Notes: generated by a model from the letters alone, not told the origin. Shown: positions 52,901-61,572, counted from the stretch's first letter. The stretch is DNA of 64,000 nt from Denitrobaculum tricleocarpae (GCF_007004665.1 NZ_ML660057.1:372001-436000), one strand, 5' to 3'. Numbers and translations are program-made.

Positions 52901-55900
52901 GTCGGTGATCAGTTCGCCGGTCTCGGTGTAGTTGACCCCGAACATCTCGCCGAAGGTTGCGTAAGGCACCGTAAAGCCGATATCGCCGAACATCTGCAGG
53001 AAGTCGGTGCCCGCCATCGCCCCCTGACCGAGCCTCCCCAGCATTGAGTCCCGACTTTCCTTGAGATACCGATCATATGCCTCGGCGTCGTATTTATCCC
53101 AGGGCTTTACGTCTTCCTCATAGGCTTTCGTCGCGCTATAGCTAGGCGGCGGCCCCTTGAAGAACATACCGACGAATTCGTTAGCGGAGATCGCCTGGCC
53201 GTTCGCCGGCATGAAGGAGGCGAAGGACATGTCGAAAAAGCTCGATAGCGTATCGCCGAAGACGAAGTTGGCTCCACCGATCGTGATCACCACATCCGAG
53301 CCCGCGCCGGCCACAACCAGATTGGAACCGCTCTGGACGCCTTCCTTCATCGCCTTATACATTTTGTTAAATTCGTCTTTGATGTCCTTACCACTATCCG
53401 CGGAATCAGCGACAGCTTGATTGACGTATTCCCTCCGTGCGGCGGCGCCGCCTCGGTCCAAGCTGGCCTCGGCAAGGCTGTGGAATTTGCTTGACCACTT
53501 GTTGATTTGCGACTTGCCGGAGCGCTTGCTGTACTCCGACGGGCCTGGATCATCGTCATTGTCTGGTTTTGGGGCCTCACCTGGCGAGAAACCCGCAAAC
53601 AGCAGCCCGGCCAGTTCTTGCCGCCCCTGACCGGTGAAAATATTCGGGACACCGAGCGTCTTCTTATCCCAGAGCTTGTCCAGCGCGCCATGTCCAGTGT
53701 TCGACATAAAGTCGCCAAGGCTGCCGAAGAGTCCTTTTCTGTCGGCGGTGGAGCCGTACTGGGCATTGGCGAGGGTGATCATGATGTCGTTCGAGACACC
53801 GTGGTCGTAGGTCAGGTTGAAGCTGCCGACCATCAGGCGCAGGCCCTCCGGCGTCCAGCCGCCCTCGGTGTCGCCGGTGCTGACCGAGCCGTCGCCGACT
53901 TTCACCATGGCGTTGCGGGTCCCCGCCGTCACCATCCAGCTTGGCCCGTCGCCCGCATGCACGATGACGTTGCCGATGGATTTCGGTAAATCATCGTCAA
54001 AGTCAAGTGATTTGCCAGGTCTTCCCCAGACGGCATTCTTAATCACATCGTAGGCATCGCTGGTCGCGGCGACGCCGACGAAGAGGCCGTCGCCAGCCTT
54101 GACCAGAACATTCAGCATCTGACCGATGCCGGCCATAAAAGTTCTGGTGGGTTTGGTCGCGTCGGGATTTACCTCGATCATGACGTTCATGTCGCCGACG
54201 GCGATCATCTTTGTATCGAGGCCGCCGAGATCGCCGATGACGGTGTCGGAGGCATCGCGTATACCGTCGGTGATGTGATCGGCGACGGTCGGTGCGCTGT
54301 CGTCCCACTCCGCTGTCCGGTCGCCGGTGTCGGTCACGCTGTCGATCTGTTCGGCGTCCCAATGATCCCAAGCGCTGCCGGAGTCGCCATGGCCGACCTT
54401 GACCATCATATTCAAGGAGCCAAGCGCGAAAACATTGGTGTCGCCATCGCCCGCTTGCGTGAAGAGGTTTACGGCGAAGTCTTTAAAGCCTTCGCCAAAA
54501 CCCAACCCAACGTCCGACTGACCTCCCTTCAGCAGCCCCTTAAGCACACCCGGGGTTAGGCCGGCCATCACTAGCGCCACGTCGCCGTCTCCGACCTTGG
54601 TGAAGACATTCACCGCCAGTTTGGTCGCCATCGCGACCATAATGCCGAAAGTGTCGCCCGCGCCGACCTGGGTCACCACATTGGCCGTGGGGATATCCGG
54701 CGCGCCAAAAGCTGCCGAGAGAGGCGCGGCAATCGAAACTATGTAAAGGTCCCCGTCGCCGTCCTTGGTGATGAGGTTGCCCTGCCCGATCGCCACCAGA
54801 GCGTCGTCGCCGTCACCCTCGGCATGGGTAAAGACGTTCCCCAGACCGATCATGACGGCGGCCAGATCGCCATGACCGGTTTTCGTGATGAGGTTGCCGC
54901 CGCCGATCGCGACATATCCGCCGTCCCCATTGCCGTCGTGAGTGTGGACGTTGTATCCGCCCAGCATGACCACGCCGTTGTACCCATCGCCGACCTTGGT
55001 GGAGACATTGAGCCCGCCCAGCATATAGGCTTCATAGGCGCCGTCGCCGATCTGAACGGCCACGTTCAGAGCCGCTGCGGACCAGACGACGAAATATCCG
55101 TCGCCTTTTTGGGTGATTGCGTTTCCACCTGCAGCCATCACGGCAAAAACGTCACCGTCGCCTTCCTTGTAAGCAACCTGCGCCGCGGCGAACATGTAGG
55201 CGTCAAGGTCACCATCGCCCCGATTGACGAGCACGTTGGCGGCGCCCAGCATGACGGCGGTCAGGTCTCCTTCCTCGCTTTTGAGGGTCACGTTGGCAAG
55301 TCCGACCGATACAACCTTATCGTCGCCCGATCCCATCTCAGCAACGTTCACGCCGCCCAAAAGCAGGCCGAAGTCGTTCCCCGCGCCGGCATGCAGGTAG
55401 TTTCCAAGCCCTATTAGATAGGCTTTATCGCGGCCATCCCCGGTGTGGATGTTGTTGATGATGGATCCTGCAACGACCGTGTCACTGCCATCACCGGTGT
55501 TAATCTCGTTATAGGCCAGGGTCCAGGCGCCGACGTAGTCGTTGCCGCCGCCGGTCGTCACCTTGGTGCCGAGGCCGAAGATGTCGACATGATGGTCATG
55601 GTCGTCGGTAAAACTGAACGCGCCCGCAGACCAAATGCTACCCAACAGATCTTCGTTTATCGCACCCGCATCGACGTCGTACGCCGGATCGTCGGGATTG
55701 GCGTCCGTCTCCGCCGACTGCATCTGCTCCGCGGAGCCGTGTTCGCTCTCTGCCGTTGCGCGCAAATCCCCATCACGGGCGGTCATGGCGTCGGCGTACT
55801 TGTCTTGCGCCAGATGGGCATCGATATCGAACGCCAGGGCGGCATCCCTTCTCGCCGCGGCTTCCTCCGCCGACATCGAGCCGGCCGTCCCGGAGACAAT

Positions 55901-58900
55901 CGCATCGTCCAGCGAGGCCAGGCCGTTCTCCGCCTTGGCTTTCTCAATCGCGCTTTCCTTAAAGCCCTCGACTCCGCCGGAGAAATCGCCTGCCTCCTCA
56001 CCATCGACCAGTTCGGCAAGGACCGCGTCTAAATCGACGTCCTCGACCGTCTTGCCGCTGCCCTGGTCGTTGCCGAGGTCGACATCCGTGTAGGCGCCGT
56101 AGGCTTCGACATGGTCGCTCTGACCCTCCGGCGCGCCGCCGCTGTGAATTCGCGCGGCGACACCGTAGGAGCGGATCTCGTCGTATCCGGCGCCGGTCTC
56201 GATGTCGGCATACAAGCCGACACTCGTAATGTCGCTGCCGCCGTCGCCGACGCGCACCACATTGGCGGCCCCGCCGAGGACAGCCTTGGTATGACCCCCG
56301 CCGGACTTATTCAGCACATTCGCGCCGCCAAACATCTGCGCATCGAGGTCGCCGTTCCCGTCGACCGTGGCGACGTTGGCGCCACCCGCAAGAACCAGTG
56401 TGGTGTCGCCGTCGCCGCTGCGGCTAATCACATTGGCGCCACCGATCGCATTCACGGTCATCTGTCCCTGGTCAACATAATGGGTGATGACGTTGGCGGC
56501 CCCCACTCCCGTGAACGTCAAATTTCCGGTCTTGCCGACCCGGGTCACGACGTTCGCGCCGCCGCCACCCTCGAACGAGAGATCGCCCTGTGTGGTGGCA
56601 TGCGTTACGGAGTTCCCAAGTCCCGCACCGCGGAAAGTCACGTTACCGCTCTCGCCTTCGCGATTGATGATATTGGCGGCGCCCGCACCTTCGAACAGAG
56701 TGTCTCCGCTCCAGGTTGCGTGAGTGATAGAGTTGACCGCGCCCGCGCCACGGAAGGTCACGTTGCCGGTCGATTCGCCGCCTAATCCGCCCCAGCGCTT
56801 GATGATGTTCGCCCCGCCGGCACCTTCGAAGAGAACATCGCCATGGAGCAAATTGTGTTCGATCCGGTTCTCGGCGCCCGCGCCGACCATTGTCACGTCG
56901 CCGCGGCTTCGGGCATATTGAGAGGTCCAGCGGTACTTCCGTTGGATGACGTTGCGCAAACCGGCCCCGGTAAAGTGTGTATCTCCTGCAACAGTGCGAT
57001 GAAGGATGGAGTTGTCGGCGCCCCCACCCTCGAAGACCACATTCCCAATTTCGCCCTCGCGGTCGATGGTATTGGCGGCGCCCGCGCCCTCAAACAGGGT
57101 GTTCCCGCTCCAGGTCGTGTGAGTGATCGAGTTGGCCGCACCTGCGCCACGGAAGGTCACGTTGCCGGTCGATTCGCCGCCTGCTCCGCCCCAGCGCTTG
57201 ATGATGTTTGCCCCGCCGACACCTTCGAAGAGAACATCGCCATGGAGCAACCTATGTTCGATCCGGTTCTCGGCGCCCGCGCCGACCATTGTCACGTTGC
57301 CGCGGGTTTGAGCGTAGTGAGCGTACCAGCGGTAGGTGCGATGGATGACGTTGCTCAGACCACCCCCGGCAAAATAGGTATCCCCTTGAACCGTCTTGTG
57401 GGTGATAGAGTTGCCGCCGCCAGCTCCGCGGAAGGTCACATTCCCGCGCATGCCTTCGCGGTTGATGATATTGGCGGCGCCCGCACCTTCGAACAGGGTG
57501 TTCCCGCTCCAGGTCGTGTGAGTGATCGAGTTGGCCGCGCCCGCACCGCGGAAAGTAACATCGCCGGTCGATTCGCCAACTCCGCTGCGCGTAACAACGT
57601 TTGTGCCGCCGACGCCTTCGAACAGGACATCGCCGCGCATCAGATTGTGTTCGATCCGGTTTTCGCCCCCTGCGCCGACCATCGTGACGTCGCCGCGCGT
57701 TCTCGCGTAGTCAGAAAACCAGCGGTACTTCCGTTGGATGACGTTGCGCAAACCGGCCCCGGTAAAATGTATGTCCCCTACAACGGTGCGATGAAGGATG
57801 GAATTGCTGGCGCCCCCACCGTTGAAGACCACATTCCCCCTGTCACCCTCGCGGGTGATGATATTGGCGGCGCCCGCACCTTCGAACAGAGTGTTCCCGC
57901 TCCAGGTCGTGTGAGTGATAGAGTTGGCCGCGCCCGCGCCACGGAAGGTGACGTCGCCGCTGGAATGGCCCGTTTTCGCGAAACGTTCGATGAAGTTCGC
58001 TCCACCGGCACCCTCGAAGAGAACATCGCCGTGGAGCAGGTGATGTTCAATCCGGTTCTCAGCGCCTGCGCCGACCATTGTCACGTTGCCGCTCGATGCC
58101 CAGTATTGCGAGCCCGTGCCGTAGGTGCGACGGATAACATTGCTGAGACCGGCCCCGGCGAAATAGGTGTCCCCTGTCGTGGTTTGATGTGTGATGGAAT
58201 TGCCGCCGCCCGCGCCGCGGAAGGTCACGTTACCGCTCTCGCCTTCGCGGGTAATGGTGTTGCTAGCCCCAGCGCCCTCAAACAGCGTATCCCCGCTCCA
58301 GGTCTTATGTTCGATAACGTTGACCGCACCCACACCTATGAAGGTCACGTCGCCGGTCGATTCGCCGCCGCCGTCACCCCAGCGCTTAATCTCTGTGTAA
58401 CCGCCAGCACCTTCGAATGAGACATTGCCGTGCATCAGGTTATGTTCGATCCGGTTCGCAACGCCCGCTCCGGTCAACGACACATTGCCTGAGGATCCGG
58501 CGTAGCTGCCATACCAGTTCCGGACGATTTTAGTTTCGGCAGCAGCCCCTTCGAAGTGGGTATCTCCGGTATGGACATGATGTTGGATGTCGTTGCTGAT
58601 ACCCGCGCCGACAAATCCCACATCGCCGCTCTTCCCGCGTCGGGTGATCGTGGTATGGCCGCCAACGCCTTCGAACAGGACACTACCCTGCTCCAGATTG
58701 TGACTGATCTTGTTGCTAACACCCGCGCCGACCATCGACACGTCACCGCTGGATCCCTCGTAACTGCCGTGCCACGCGCGGTTGACCACATTGCTGGCGC
58801 CGGCTCCCTCGAAGTGAGTATCTCCGGTCCGGGTGATATGCTGAATGTCGTTGCTGGCGCCAGCGCCGCGGAACACCACGTGGCCGTGAGCGCCGCGCCG

Positions 58901-59305
58901 GGTAATCTTGTTGTAAAATGCTGCACCTGTGAAACTGACGTTCCCCGAATACCCGGTATGTTCGATGGACGTAGCGCCGGCGGCGCCGCCGAAGCTCAGG
59001 TTGCCATTGCCGGTTTTTTTGATGTCGGCGAAGCCGGCAGCACCGCGGACCGTCAGATGCCCGGTGGTATCCCGGACTTTCAAGTGCGCCGCCCCTGCGT
59101 AAACCTTATCATTTCCGCTGCCGGTATGGACCGTTGCGGAGAATGAGCCGACCGTGATTGTGTCGTTGCCCCCCTTGGCGTGGATGGTGCCGCCGAAGCC
59201 GATGGCGACGATGTTGTTGTTACCGCTGTCGCCATTATATTGGCCGGTGAAGAAATACCCGACCGACTTAAATGCGCTTTTGATCTTTTTAGCTGCGGCG
59301 CCCAT
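49895..59305 (-). CDS. Giant MARTX-like RTX repeat protein (3136 residues)
   Basis: Residues about 20-1050 are MARTX A-type 20-residue repeats (GNVTFRGAGAANSITH, GDVLFEGAGGANIIKR). A charged linker (1075-1235) is followed by B-type repeats (about 1238-1700: KVGDGYNGVVMLGGYNVHT). A more unique stretch (about 1900-2330) contains SGSNLVVAGAGSDVVITIGG and no domain I know; further B-like repeats (2330-2560) and calcium-binding C-type RTX modules (about 2737-3005: GGAGNDTLDGGAG) lead to a 130-residue secretion end. No signal peptide, so type I secretion is expected. No MARTX cysteine-protease or effector domain is visible. Start has GAGGGGGATG. Preceded by RtxC-like genes. Confidence 0.88.
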   Translation of the reverse strand: MGAAAKKIKSAFKSVGYFFTGQYNGDSGNNNIVAIGFGGTIHAKGGNDTITVGSFSATVHTGSGNDKVYAGAAHLKVRDTTGHLTVRGAAGFADIKKTGNGNLSFGGAAGATSIEHTGYSGNVSFTGAAFYNKITRRGAHGHVVFRGAGASNDIQHITRTGDTHFEGAGASNVVNRAWHGSYEGSSGDVSMVGAGVSNKISHNLEQGSVLFEGVGGHTTITRRGKSGDVGFVGAGISNDIQHHVHTGDTHFEGAAAETKIVRNWYGSYAGSSGNVSLTGAGVANRIEHNLMHGNVSFEGAGGYTEIKRWGDGGGESTGDVTFIGVGAVNVIEHKTWSGDTLFEGAGASNTITREGESGNVTFRGAGGGNSITHQTTTGDTYFAGAGLSNVIRRTYGTGSQYWASSGNVTMVGAGAENRIEHHLLHGDVLFEGAGGANFIERFAKTGHSSGDVTFRGAGAANSITHTTWSGNTLFEGAGAANIITREGDRGNVVFNGGGASNSILHRTVVGDIHFTGAGLRNVIQRKYRWFSDYARTRGDVTMVGAGGENRIEHNLMRGDVLFEGVGGTNVVTRSGVGESTGDVTFRGAGAANSITHTTWSGNTLFEGAGAANIINREGMRGNVTFRGAGGGNSITHKTVQGDTYFAGGGLSNVIHRTYRWYAHYAQTRGNVTMVGAGAENRIEHRLLHGDVLFEGVGGANIIKRWGGAGGESTGNVTFRGAGAANSITHTTWSGNTLFEGAGAANTIDREGEIGNVVFEGGGADNSILHRTVAGDTHFTGAGLRNVIQRKYRWTSQYARSRGDVTMVGAGAENRIEHNLLHGDVLFEGAGGANIIKRWGGLGGESTGNVTFRGAGAVNSITHATWSGDTLFEGAGAANIINREGESGNVTFRGAGLGNSVTHATTQGDLSFEGGGGANVVTRVGKTGNLTFTGVGAANVITHYVDQGQMTVNAIGGANVISRSGDGDTTLVLAGGANVATVDGNGDLDAQMFGGANVLNKSGGGHTKAVLGGAANVVRVGDGGSDITSVGLYADIETGAGYDEIRSYGVAARIHSGGAPEGQSDHVEAYGAYTDVDLGNDQGSGKTVEDVDLDAVLAELVDGEEAGDFSGGVEGFKESAIEKAKAENGLASLDDAIVSGTAGSMSAEEAAARRDAALAFDIDAHLAQDKYADAMTARDGDLRATAESEHGSAEQMQSAETDANPDDPAYDVDAGAINEDLLGSIWSAGAFSFTDDHDHHVDIFGLGTKVTTGGGNDYVGAWTLAYNEINTGDGSDTVVAGSIINNIHTGDGRDKAYLIGLGNYLHAGAGNDFGLLLGGVNVAEMGSGDDKVVSVGLANVTLKSEEGDLTAVMLGAANVLVNRGDGDLDAYMFAAAQVAYKEGDGDVFAVMAAGGNAITQKGDGYFVVWSAAALNVAVQIGDGAYEAYMLGGLNVSTKVGDGYNGVVMLGGYNVHTHDGNGDGGYVAIGGGNLITKTGHGDLAAVMIGLGNVFTHAEGDGDDALVAIGQGNLITKDGDGDLYIVSIAAPLSAAFGAPDIPTANVVTQVGAGDTFGIMVAMATKLAVNVFTKVGDGDVALVMAGLTPGVLKGLLKGGQSDVGLGFGEGFKDFAVNLFTQAGDGDTNVFALGSLNMMVKVGHGDSGSAWDHWDAEQIDSVTDTGDRTAEWDDSAPTVADHITDGIRDASDTVIGDLGGLDTKMIAVGDMNVMIEVNPDATKPTRTFMAGIGQMLNVLVKAGDGLFVGVAATSDAYDVIKNAVWGRPGKSLDFDDDLPKSIGNVIVHAGDGPSWMVTAGTRNAMVKVGDGSVSTGDTEGGWTPEGLRLMVGSFNLTYDHGVSNDIMITLANAQYGSTADRKGLFGSLGDFMSNTGHGALDKLWDKKTLGVPNIFTGQGRQELAGLLFAGFSPGEAPKPDNDDDPGPSEYSKRSGKSQINKWSSKFHSLAEASLDRGGAAARREYVNQAVADSADSGKDIKDEFNKMYKAMKEGVQSGSNLVVAGAGSDVVITIGGANFVFGDTLSSFFDMSFASFMPANGQAISANEFVGMFFKGPPPSYSATKAYEEDVKPWDKYDAEAYDRYLKESRDSMLGRLGQGAMAGTDFLQMFGDIGFTVPYATFGEMFGVNYTETGELITDFDASQLLSYFARMFWVELTLPTSVLGGAGFDGAGTGLNAYLLHKAEASVEDAAEWGRGMLERSASIFNGSSDLADHMTNTDTSAGFIPGHGVPVIPAVPSIGSLIALIQNFEGITQIGEGGALDNAAEILRNLKPMTAHGDVLLASGLANFQFGGHGDDVIAAVGNLNRLFAGSGDDVMFSLGEFNYQNGNLGDDMMLSVGKYNVLHDLDGDNMVVAIGERNDIRTGRGNDMLVVYGNTNKARTGDGVNFIVVVGNKNSIYLAGSSIAFGFGAENNYYVLGGEGSEALIYNVGSAKVTFSPGAKGYVELGGGYIVGSGGDDFIGFTREGREIGNSDEDKPDNNLFGDDRLDEVGLDNRGKDTLLLRGRDTVGWGGHGGSADTDIFVVGYGLKDGVIQEAGGSKLGFGDETEDKIILGEMIGVADYSGRILDAPVRFERNGDDLKIFMPDHAFFASDPSPLGPDGLNSVSIEDYFEYGGAQSAQIVLSVWDPEVLAEWQAKYDAEEAKVAGTGNQAMHTFSTHDFANYTYLTKAGVIAIMQAFKNSTATTVAEKWADAWAQQWDFDAGNWKADGAVKTGTDLSNFKLSHQYGVMVAGGSGDDSIIGTSLDDVIEGGAGNDTLDGGDGVDTADYSTASGSVTVDLTAGTATGAAGDDTLSNIENVIGSGFDDTLTGNGEDNALTGGGGDDVLSGGDGADRLAGGAGNDTLDGGAGTDIADYGGAQAGVNVDLGAGTATGGAGNDTLSAIENVIGGGFGDTLIGSDADNYLFGGAGDDLLDGGAGDDTLDGGAGSDTADYSNAQGGVTVDLDAGTASGAAGDDSLSNIEDVIGSAFDDVLTGDRGDNLLVGGAGDDTLTGGAGDDVFIVGSGADTISSDGADPSDTDVAVFENGIGSDSLWFSRDGDDLLVEILDGPGSVTLSDWYGSGATGAEHIDVFEAEGMHLVQTSVQQLVDAMALWTANNSGIDDLGRLNALQQDQGLLTASSAWQAYTGAAYGSGHGS
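50440..51110 (-). repeat. C-type RTX modules, three long units
   Basis: Three similar units of roughly 78-87 residues. Each combines nonapeptide GGAGNDxLDGG turns with a DxADYSxAxGxVTVDLxAGTA strand pair and LSNIENVIGSxFDDxLTG. Expected calcium-binding parallel beta-rolls. The near-identity of units at DNA level indicates duplication. Confidence 0.85.
56480..58460 (-). repeat. Five higher-order repeats of about 131-133 residues in the A-repeat region
   Basis: The string ATTGGCGGC...GCACC recurs at 56672, 57071, 57470, 57863 and (diverged) 58259: periods 399, 399, 393 and 396 bp. Each unit holds six 20-residue repeats, with an 8-residue insert in the fourth (RKYRWFSDYARTR type) and 2-5 in the sixth (GGESTG). 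The order of the six variants is preserved from unit to unit. Confidence 0.88.
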
Positions 59306-59415
59306 CTGTTACATCCCCCTCGCTGATGCAGCGCGATCGCGCCCTGCAACCTAAATGGATATCCCGGTAAATCATCTTGCTCAACAGGCGGCCAGCTGCC
59401 CCCTAGAACGCCTAC

Positions 59416-59787
59416 CTATTCGGCGGCCTCCACGGCATCGGTCTGTACAGGTCCGGTCTTTTGCGCACCCGTCTGCTCAGCTCCGGACTCATCCGGCCCC
59501 TTGTTCAGAAGACCCAACTCGACATACTTCTCCACGATGCCCTGCATTTTCGGGTCTTCCATCAGGCCGCGGATCACCGAAAGCATGTAAATGAAACCGG
59601 GAAGCGGCATGATGACCTGCTGCTTCAGGCGTGGCGTCAGCTTCGACGGATCGGCGTCTTTCTCCATTAGCTCGGACGGGTTCTGATCAACCATGAACAA
59701 CCGCACCACACCGTTGTTGAAGTTGATCGAAGACACCGTCTCTACATAGATATCAGGGGCCGTATCGGCCTGAAGGTCTTTGCTCAT
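59416..59787 (-). CDS. Small RTX-locus protein of unknown function
   Basis: 123 residues from ATG 59787 (GGAG 8 bp upstream); an in-frame start at 59835 is less likely. The core PDIYVETVSSINFNNGVVRLFMVDQNP is a compact beta-type segment, followed by RLKQQVIMPLPGFIYMLSVIRGLMED and a Gln/Thr/Glu-rich tail. No signal peptide. Small conserved proteins (rtxH) accompany rtxC and rtxA in MARTX loci; this one occupies the same place between the acyltransferase and the giant protein, but I cannot show homology to rtxH. Perhaps a chaperone or acyltransferase partner (inference). Confidence 0.7.
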   Translation of the reverse strand: MSKDLQADTAPDIYVETVSSINFNNGVVRLFMVDQNPSELMEKDADPSKLTPRLKQQVIMPLPGFIYMLSVIRGLMEDPKMQGIVEKYVELGLLNKGPDESGAEQTGAQKTGPVQTDAVEAAE

Positions 59788-59860
59788 TGCTTGAAACTCC
59801 CCACGTTTGATCACACTAAAAATGCTGTCCTGCAACAGATTAACTGCAAAATCTATAACA

Positions 59861-59880
59861 TGTATACAGGAATATACGTT
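59861..59880. promoter_or_regulatory. TGTATACA and ATATACGTT motif pair
   Basis: TGTATACAGG (59861-59870) followed by AATATACGTT. About 75 bp upstream of the small RTX-locus gene and downstream of the rtxC-like stop. Shares the GTATAC core with four other intergenic sites in 48.9-63.9 kb. Confidence 0.45.
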
Positions 59881-59990
59881 AGCAGTTTTCTGTTACGATC
59901 TCGTGACGGGTGAAGCTGTGCCGAGCTGCGGCAACGCCAGGTCCTGATCGCGAAAAGCCATAGCCGTGACCTGCGGCCCGAGGGCGGAAG

Positions 59991-60461
59991 CTAGTTGTTC
60001 CGAAACCTATGTACCCTCACCGGCTTATCCTCATCACCGGCAAGGATCTGCCCCCGGACAGACCAGCCCCGCTGATTGCGCGGAACGATGTTCTCCCTGA
60101 TGTCGCGGACGATTCTCCGCAAGTGTCCAAAGGGCGCGAGCATTTCGGGAAAGAAGAGATTTTCTCCGCTCCGCCAATAGTCTGTTTTAAAAAGAAATTC
60201 TCCGGCTAGCGCCTCTTGTAGAAGCTCGTCGGACAGGTAAGCCCAGTTACAGAAGCCGACAGGCACGCCATTATCGTCTTCAAAGTAGCGGAACTGATTG
60301 AGCTCGATGGAGGCGGCAACACGGTTCACCAGCAGTCCGACCGGAATGTTGAGATGAAGATCCGAGTGCTGACAAAGCCAGAGCACGCCGCCAAGCACCG
60401 CTGTCTGCTCCCTGACGGGTAGACATCTTGAACTGGCTGTTACTTCGCGCTCCAAACTCAT
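59991..60461 (-). CDS. HlyC/RtxC-type toxin-activating lysine acyltransferase
   Basis: 156 residues from ATG 60461. HlyC signature: LGGVLWLCQHSDLH, with His36 at the place of catalytic HlyC His23; NQFRYFEDDNGVPVGFCNWAYLS aligns with the HlyC NQYVLL...VAYCSWANLS; and LAPFGH closes the active site. At the position of catalytic HlyC Asp92 (FIDWIAPFG) the sequence is FPEMLAPFG, so Glu replaces Asp. The family uses acyl-ACP to acylate lysines of RTX proteins in the cytoplasm before export. The obvious target is the giant protein two genes downstream. Confidence 0.88.
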   Translation of the reverse strand: MSLEREVTASSRCLPVREQTAVLGGVLWLCQHSDLHLNIPVGLLVNRVAASIELNQFRYFEDDNGVPVGFCNWAYLSDELLQEALAGEFLFKTDYWRSGENLFFPEMLAPFGHLRRIVRDIRENIVPRNQRGWSVRGQILAGDEDKPVRVHRFRNN

Positions 60462-60863
60462 TGCGCCCACCCTCACAGTCTATATGCCATGAACGCATGC
60501 CGAGCCCAGGCGTTGGTGTTGATCACAAGAAAAATACAGGTATACGTTTTGATATGCAAGAACTTGCACCAGACCAGACAGCGAGAGAGTAGCCGGCGTC
60601 CATGTCAGTTATTTGAAACCCTGCCTGCTTCTTCAAATCGTCTCTTATCTGTCGAGGGTCCGTCAGAATACGGCAGAGAGACCACGAGCGCACCGCTGGG
60701 ACCAGGCGTGGCTCGATTGCAGGCGGAAAAACAGAGACAGCGGCTGGCACGCAGGGCGCTGATCAAATTTGTGTGGCATCGGCAAGGACAGCAGGCCGCG
60801 CCAGGACGTTTGATCTGACGGGTTCCCTCATTCGGTGCGTTTTTGCTGGAGCCACGCCGCAGG
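60462..60863. promoter_or_regulatory. Spacer upstream of the rtxC-like gene with ACAGGTATACG motif
   Basis: 402 bp between the acyltransferase and the phosphatase. ACAGGTATACG lies at 60536-60546, about 75 bp upstream of the acyltransferase ATG, and AT-rich TTTTGATATGCAAG follows; it is the best promoter candidate for the RTX unit. No gene recognised: a 75-codon minus frame and a 109-codon plus frame overlap and match nothing. Confidence 0.5.
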
Positions 60864-61460
60864 TCACTCTTTGGTCAGCGCCGAAGCATCTCCCGCAGGC
60901 TCCGCCAATGCACCACGCGCCGGGCGCCTGCAGAGCTTGAGATATTCCTCTTGCGCGATAGTCTCGATCGCCCGGCTGTTGTAATTATCGCGGATATAGC
61001 GGATCGCTTCACCGGGTGTCAGTCCTTTGTGGATCAGATAGCGGGCAACGACCGTTCCGGTCCTGCCAAGACCGCCGTAGCAATGAAATCCGACTTTTTC
61101 GCCAAAACGTAACCGAAGATCCACAGAATCGAAAAGGCGGGTCAGTAGTGTGTCCTGCGTCGGAGATGGTGCGTGATAGTCGGGGATCGGAACGATTTCC
61201 CAGTCTATCCGTTCCTTTTCGTACAGGCCTTGATAGTGCTGTGGTTCGAGCGGCAATTCGCGCGGCTCCAAGCAACTCACCACCATGCGCAACCCTCTCG
61301 AAGAAATAACGGAGAAATCGCGCTGCAGATCTTCCGCCGGATTTGCATCGGCTGCCTGTCCAGCTCTAGCGCCGGGGCATGACATCAATGCAACGATCCC
61401 AAGCGTCCCCGGCAGAGCCAGATCGGCATAGGAAAAGCAGTCTCGAACAACTGTCGACAT
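60864..61460 (-). CDS. Exported-like protein tyrosine phosphatase
   Basis: 198 residues from ATG 61460; the open frame extends upstream through the promoter repeats and is not used. The active site is FHCYGGLGRTGTVVARYLI, a CX5R P-loop; the general acid is probably Asp in VPIPDYHAPS. The shape is that of CDKN3/KAP-like dual-specificity phosphatases. The N-terminal 40 residues (YADLALPGTLGIVALMSCPGARAGQA) are moderately hydrophobic and may be a weak signal or lipoprotein-like segment (MSCPG). Divergent from the ABC transporter genes and sharing a motif-bearing promoter region. Confidence 0.85.
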   Translation of the reverse strand: MSTVVRDCFSYADLALPGTLGIVALMSCPGARAGQAADANPAEDLQRDFSVISSRGLRMVVSCLEPRELPLEPQHYQGLYEKERIDWEIVPIPDYHAPSPTQDTLLTRLFDSVDLRLRFGEKVGFHCYGGLGRTGTVVARYLIHKGLTPGEAIRYIRDNYNSRAIETIAQEEYLKLCRRPARGALAEPAGDASALTKE

Positions 61461-61490
61461 GGATTGCAGACTCTTATTGACTTCCGAATT

Positions 61491-61518
61491 TCGACAGGTA
61501 TACAGGTATTCTTGTCGA
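61491..61518. promoter_or_regulatory. Dyad with tandem ACAGGTAT repeats between phosphatase and aapQ
   Basis: TCGACA (61491-61496)-N16-TGTCGA (61513-61518) encloses the tandem repeat ACAGGTAT-ACAGGTAT (61494-61509), which creates GTATACAGG. It lies in the divergent promoter of the phosphatase and the transporter. GntR-family operators often have TGTATACA-type cores; the actual regulator is unknown. Confidence 0.55.
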
Positions 61519-61572
61519 GTGAAAGTAAATTTTACAAACGATGTGCAGATTTCTGGCAAGGTGGCTTAGAGC

